Positions 60,571 to 64,000 of a stretch of DNA of 64,000 bases are shown here, in pieces. Source of the DNA: Cunninghamella blakesleeana (lineage: Eukaryota > Mucoromycota > Mucoromycetes > Mucorales > Cunninghamellaceae); assembly GCA_017871115.1 (NCBI GenBank), contig JAFCIZ010000007.1:372001-436000 (forward strand), in the 5' to 3' direction. Under the pieces are notes generated by a model, which saw only the letters and a program-made list of their open reading frames with translations, was not told the origin of the DNA and ran no database searches. A program made the translations under genes and the position numbers. Numbering within the stretch: the stretch's first letter is position 1; every line of letters starts with the position of its first letter.

Positions 60571-63500
60571 ATGTTTTGGCGATTTGGGTTTCATAATCCT
60601 TCGGCTATAGATACATTACTAGAGCGTGAAGATGTAACTTTGGAGGAAATTTTAGAAGAAGAAGAATTATTACAAGAGGCTAAATCTCATAATCAAAAAC
60701 TAACTACTTTGTATCCTTTTTGTTATTATATTCATCGCTTTTTTTATTATTCTTCAATTTTGAATATATATATTTATATTTTTATATATATACTTTTATA
60801 TTAATATTATTTATATTTATTGAAGAAAAAAAAGGGTCTTACTATTAAGATTATGATTATTATTATTTGAAAAAACTCGTCATATATATATAATCTACCC
60901 CATGCGTTTACATATATTATAATCCTTAACTCTTTATTTTAATAGTTTATGCCAACCTGCTATTTGTGAAAAGTTACTTTATTATATTACGGCTAATGAT
61001 TTACAAGAAAATCAACGATTTAAGTAAGCATAATATATAGACATATAGATAAAATAAATATAAAGAGCGAGGGAAATGTGTTAATATATATTTGTAAACA
61101 AGTTTTATCTATAGTAAAAAAAAGAGGGAGGAGTTGAGTATGAGTGTGGGAGGGAAAAACAGAGAGAAAAAAAAGAGAAAAAGAAATATGTATATATTAA
61201 TAAAAGGAAACTTTTTATTTTATTTTATTTTTATTTACTCTAACTGAATGATCATCATTTTATTATATATTAATAATAGGTATCCATTTTTAACATCTGA
61301 AATTATAGCTTGTGAAATTCCTCAGTTGATAGATATGATTATATTGGATCAAAAAGAATTATTGGAAAAATTTTGGCTGTTTTTGGATAGACCTGTACGT
61401 AAAAATGAAATAGGCGATGATATTGATAGTGGTTTAGAATCTCTTTTAGCTTCTTATTTTGCAAAAACAATCACTGTGTTTTTAACTAAACAGCCCGCTG
61501 AGGTAAATAATAATGATAATTAAAAAAGATAAATACATATGAAAATAGATAACGATTAGGGTGACGCTTGTTTTTTATTTGAATTCATTTTAAAATGCAA
61601 CTTTTTTTCTTCTCCTTGTTATTAATTTATTTAGATGATTGAATTCATTGAATCAAATCCTTCCAATTTAAATAAAATTTTAAATCATCTTCAAAGCTCT
61701 GCTATCATGGATTTATTGCTTACTTTGGTTCGTATGGAGGAATTATCTGAAGGAAAAGGAATTGTACAGGTAATAATAATAATAATAATAATAACAAACA
61801 TTCTATAAATTATTATCTATGAACGATAATCACCTTTCATTGATTCTCATATTTTATTTTTACTCTTTTTGTACCTATTAGTGGTTAAGTGATGGTGGAT
61901 TGTTAGAAAATTTAATCGATCGATTGGACCCTTATTTAGATTCTGAAGTAAGTTTATATCAATATGGTTTTATATAAATATAAAAAAAAGCCGATATCAA
62001 CCATATTTATTTAATCATTTATTCCACTTTTTCTTTCTTTCTTTCTTTTTTTTGATCATTTATTAGGAGCATTCTATCGCTCAACAATGTATCTGTGAAA
62101 TAATTCGCATGTCACAAACAAGTTTGTTGGATCAGCCTAGTATTGGTATTAACGACTTAATTCTCAAGTTGAAAAGGTAAATAATAACAATGAGTATATT
62201 TATTTTATATGATCTATTTTTTCATTCCTTTATTTTATTTTATTTTAAATAATAGTGAGCAAGTAATGAGAAAACTTGCTGGGTATATGTTAGATGCTGA
62301 AGCTCCTAATGCCACTTCTACTTTGATTAATGGTGTTACTATTATTATTGATTTGATTCGACACAATAATAGGTATATATAAAAAGGAAAAAAGAAAGGT
62401 CACATGATTATATATATATACATTTAAGGGTTTATATTTGATTTTTTAATTTTATTTATATAATTATTGATATTTATTCTTATTTAGTGATATGGAAAAT
62501 GATCCTATGTTAAATAATACTTATGGTTATGTTAATAATAATCCTGCCATTCGCCAAGCTTCCGTTTCTTTGGCTGATATGCTTAAGGTGCTTGCTGATC
62601 ATGTTGTAGATTTCAATCGACTTTTAACTGAGCCTAGATCTGTGGTAAATATCATATAAATACAATAATAATAATAATAATCATGTTTATTAATGCAAGT
62701 AAACTGAATCATATTATTATTTACTTGATTATTTGTTTACATTTAGAATGGACCAATTAAGACATCCATCGGAGAACAAATGCCACTTGGATTTGAAAGA
62801 CTGAAGATATGTGAATTATTTGCTGAATTATTACACTGTTCCAATATGTCCAATTTAAATGCTCCTGAAGATAACGAAGAAGAAATGGAAGAAGATGATG
62901 ATGAGGAAGATGAAGACGAAGAAACAAAACAACCACAACAGCAGCAACATCAACATAGTGAATTAAATGATTATAACAGTAAAAAGGAATCAAATGATAA
63001 TATTGCAACATCAACATTGTCATCATCCAATAATGAATCTACTACTATAGAATCGCAACTTTCAGAACAACCTAAAAATCAAAATGAATCGACAACATCG
63101 ACCCATAACGATAATGATAATACAGACAACGATAAACCGGATCAAATGGAAAAACAAGCTCTTGACCATAACAGCGATAATAATAACAAAGAAATTAAAC
63201 AGGAATTACCTATGGGCGATTATCTGAAATTGCAATTAGTAGAATATAAAGTCTTACCAACATGCACTGTGAGTATATTAAAATAAGAATTACCATTATA
63301 ATATCATATTAGGAAGAGGAAGAAAAAGGAAGAATAAAAAGACATGATACGATATGATATAATATATATGAACCAAAAAGCATAACTTTGTATATTGATT
63401 TATTTTTATTTTTATTTTTATTAATTATTACTTAGGATTTATTCTTTTCTTTTCCTTGGAACAATTTTTTACATTATGTTACATATGATATGCTTCACCA

Positions 63501-63994
63501 AGTATTTAACGGAAGAATGGATAAAGGGTATAATAGACTTCTTGCCCTTTCAATATTAAAAGATGGTCAACTTACTACTAAAATGGTCAATGCACAAAAG
63601 GAAAATGATCAAGAATGGTAAAATAAAATAACGGATATATACATATAGAAATAGATATATATTAATATTAATGTATTATTGTTATGATTATAGGGCAAAA
63701 CCAAAAGGAATGCGACTGGGATATATGGGTCATTTGACATTTATTGCTGATGAAGTGATAAAGTTATTTGAAGGATACCCAGAAGCTATTGTACAAGAAA
63801 TTAAAGATGATGTTGATTTAGATATGTGGTATCATTATTGTGAAACAGAATTACGTGAAACAAAAGAAAGAGATTGTTTACCACTTGGTGGAGATAGACC
63901 AAATGAAGACGATGCTGGATTAAGAGATGAAGATGATGAAGACGATGACGATGATATGGATGGTGCAACAGCAAGTCAAGTAAATAATAAATAA
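60571..63994 (+). CDS. SAPS-domain protein, Sit4/PP6 regulatory subunit
   Basis: Eleven exons: 60571-60710, 60946-61023, 61280-61502, 61635-61769, 61882-61947, 62067-62176, 62256-62372, 62488-62644, 62747-63268, 63436-63617 and 63694 onward. They sum to 676 aa if the stop at 63992-63994 is used. Diagnostic segments are [66 protein letters not shown]-type [14 protein letters not shown] and [14 protein letters not shown]. Yeast Sap155/Sap190 and animal PPP6R proteins bind the PP6-class phosphatase and steer it in TOR and cell-cycle signalling. Exon 9 carries a long acidic Gln/Asn/Ser insert. A GTAAAT donor at about 63979 could instead lead to further exons beyond the window, so the C-terminus is uncertain. 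Confidence 0.92.
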
Positions 63995-64000
63995 TAAATG

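Overview
This is an AT-rich eukaryotic window from a fungus, most likely an early-diverging (Mucoromycota-like) lineage. The evidence is short AT-rich introns with GT..AG borders, Asn/Gln/Asp-rich low-complexity inserts inside conserved proteins, a Bem1-type polarity scaffold, an Slt2-type MAP kinase, and Ty3-like and DIRS-like retroelements. The species assignment is inference only.

Positions 1-8.3 kb hold one apparently intact chromovirus (1368-7256). It has 407-bp LTRs that look identical, a 5-bp target duplication, and one 1612-aa Gag-Pol frame ending in a chromodomain. A tRNA-Gly(UCC) gene follows at 8221-8291.

Positions 8.4-31.4 kb are a nest of retroelements that opens 124 bp downstream of the tRNA. 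An old solo LTR (8415-31418) is split by three insertions: element B (8535-29586), a solo LTR of the same family (29633-30329) and a solo LTR of element C's family (30345-31077). Element B's left LTR is itself split by element C (8678-17196). Its right LTR is split by a complete DIRS-type element (25041-29319). B and C are related Ty3-like elements on the minus strand, with order gag, protease-RT-RNaseH, a separate integrase ORF, then a fourth ORF that runs through the polypurine tract into the 3' LTR. Both place a canonical -1 slippery heptamer at the gag stop. Both carry a hairpin in the RT-to-integrase gap whose stem shows compensatory changes. These two elements are the most novel material here.

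Positions 32.8-64 kb are gene-dense single-copy sequence. In order they are VPS51 (GARP/EARP tethering, minus), a mitochondrial Tim44-like/mL45-like protein (plus), a Bem1/Scd2 scaffold (minus), two small secreted cystine-knot peptides (minus), an unrecognised multi-pass membrane protein (minus), condensin kleisin Brn1/NCAPH (plus), a DCAF4-like WD40 protein (minus), an unrecognised 240-aa protein (plus), an Slt2-like MAP kinase with an HRDLT catalytic loop (minus), a PLD6/Zucchini-like phospholipase D (plus), a prolidase-like M24 peptidase (plus) and a SAPS-domain PP6/Sit4 regulatory subunit (plus, reaching the window edge). Several neighbours are divergent pairs sharing a promoter region. 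Three introns look non-canonical: two probable GC-AG introns and one acceptor with no AG where homology places it.

Exon borders were read by eye and checked for frame consistency. No alignment or database search was run.
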